Notes under the pieces: model-generated
The model's database searches: none
What the model saw: the letters and a program-made list of their open reading frames with translations, nothing else
Told to the model about the DNA's origin: nothing
Assembly (NCBI GenBank): GCA_002297865.1
Contig: DBKX01000319.1
Location: 1-5,898 of the forward strand
Length of the DNA stretch: 5,898 nucleotides
Direction: 5' to 3'
DNA from: Lachnoclostridium sp. UBA739
GTDB taxonomy: Bacteria > Bacillota_A > Clostridia > Lachnospirales > Lachnospiraceae
Part shown: piece after piece, positions 5,690-5,898 of the stretch
Numbering within the stretch: position 1 is the stretch's first letter
Layout: the number at the start of each line of letters is the position of its first letter
Program-made: the position numbers and the translations under genes

Positions 5690-5726
5690 GGCAAGGTGGT
5701 CTAACATAGACTTACCTTGCCTTTTT
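5690..5726 (+). terminator. intrinsic terminator/attenuator between the HAD gene and glnA
   Basis: GGCAAGGT (5690-5697) pairs perfectly with ACCTTGCC (5714-5721). Inside, GTCTA (5699-5703) pairs with TAGAC (5707-5711) around an ACA loop, and five T follow (5722-5726). It would end HAD transcripts. Because a near-perfect promoter lies just upstream, it may also act as an attenuator for glnA. No tRNA-binding or known riboswitch motif is visible. Confidence 0.85.
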
Positions 5727-5736
5727 ACATATGTAA
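5725..5736. repeat. 12-bp perfect palindrome in the glnA leader
   Basis: TTACATATGTAA is perfectly self-complementary and starts within the terminator U-run. GTAAG at its right end (5733-5737) can also pair with CTTAC (5711-5715) inside the terminator, giving a weak competing structure. It does not match the TGTNA-N7-TNACA GlnR box. A protein-binding site is possible but unproven. Confidence 0.3.
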
Positions 5737-5789
5737 GAATATTTAATAGGTGATTAAGGATATTGCTTTGTGGAAAGGGTGCGATTACT

Positions 5790-5898
5790 GTGAGTAAATA
5801 TACAAAACAAGATATAATGGATTTAGTAGAAGAAGAGGATGTAGAATTTATTCGTCTTCAGTTTGTTGATATTTTTGGCACGTTAAAAAACATGGCGG
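5790..5898 (+). CDS. glnA: glutamine synthetase type I, N-terminal part (runs off the window)
   Basis: The first 36 codons are visible. The peptide begins [20 protein letters not shown] and continues [16 protein letters not shown]. This closely follows the N-terminus of Firmicute GlnA (B. subtilis starts with a KYTREDI-type helix, then YIRLQFTDILGTIKN), the helix and first strand of the beta-grasp domain. The enzyme makes glutamine from glutamate, ammonia and ATP in the cytoplasm as a dodecamer. Catalytic residues lie beyond the window, so whether it is intact cannot be judged. The start is GTG with GGAAAGGG (5772-5779) 10 nt upstream. No in-frame ATG exists between it and the TGA at 5751-5753; a TTG at 5763 is less likely. 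It is preceded by a promoter and terminator suggesting regulated read-through. Confidence 0.93.
   Translation, partial: MSKYTKQDIMDLVEEEDVEFIRLQFVDIFGTLKNMA

Noticed and set aside
5690..5726. ANTAR dual-hairpin antitermination motif in the glnA leader
   Set aside because: Only one strong hairpin is present and its apical loop is 3 nt (or 5 nt), not the A-x-x-G hexaloop expected for ANTAR targets.

Overview
The window is AT-rich with AGGAG-type ribosome binding sites, intrinsic terminators ending in short U-runs and proteins typical of Firmicutes. These include a YxiN/DbpA-type DEAD-box helicase, Cof-type HAD phosphatase, type I glutamine synthetase, a DUF4430 protein and Thr/Ser-rich lipoproteins. 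Together they suggest an anaerobic low-GC Clostridia chromosome, probably Lachnospiraceae. The family assignment is inference, because no rRNA or marker phylogeny is available here.

Layout. Bases 2-151 are the C-terminal tail of a gene that resembles a polysaccharide deacetylase. It is followed on the + strand by a membrane-anchored DUF4430 protein (200-619) and a small helical-bundle protein resembling DUF2383/ferritin-like proteins (674-1111). A strong bidirectional hairpin terminator abuts the stop codon of the latter. Next is a two-gene + strand unit: a dbpA/yxiN RNA helicase (1241-2692) whose stop overlaps the start of a lipoprotein cyclophilin (2689-3528) by 4 nt. A convergent intergenic region (3529-3636) holds terminator hairpins around a strikingly GC-rich core. 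It separates this unit from a minus-strand lipoprotein of unknown function (3637-4638). Diverging from that gene is a Cof/HAD-IIB phosphatase, for which I place the start at 4822 rather than at the longest-ORF ATG 4762. The window ends inside the start of glnA (GTG at 5790), preceded by a 173-nt leader region with a near-consensus promoter immediately followed by a terminator hairpin.

The genes do not form one pathway. Two themes can be seen. One is cell-envelope proteins: the deacetylase tail, anchored DUF4430 protein, lipoprotein cyclophilin and unknown lipoprotein. The other is housekeeping: the 23S rRNA-type helicase, HAD phosphatase and glutamine synthetase. I do not see a convincing new defence, mobile or biosynthetic system. 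The most interesting non-coding signals are the promoter-terminator arrangement ahead of glnA and the roughly 81-nt inverted-repeat-bounded GC-rich element at 3545-3625. No tRNA, rRNA, CRISPR array, insertion sequence or recognisable riboswitch was seen, and no gene-free stretch exceeds 300 bases.
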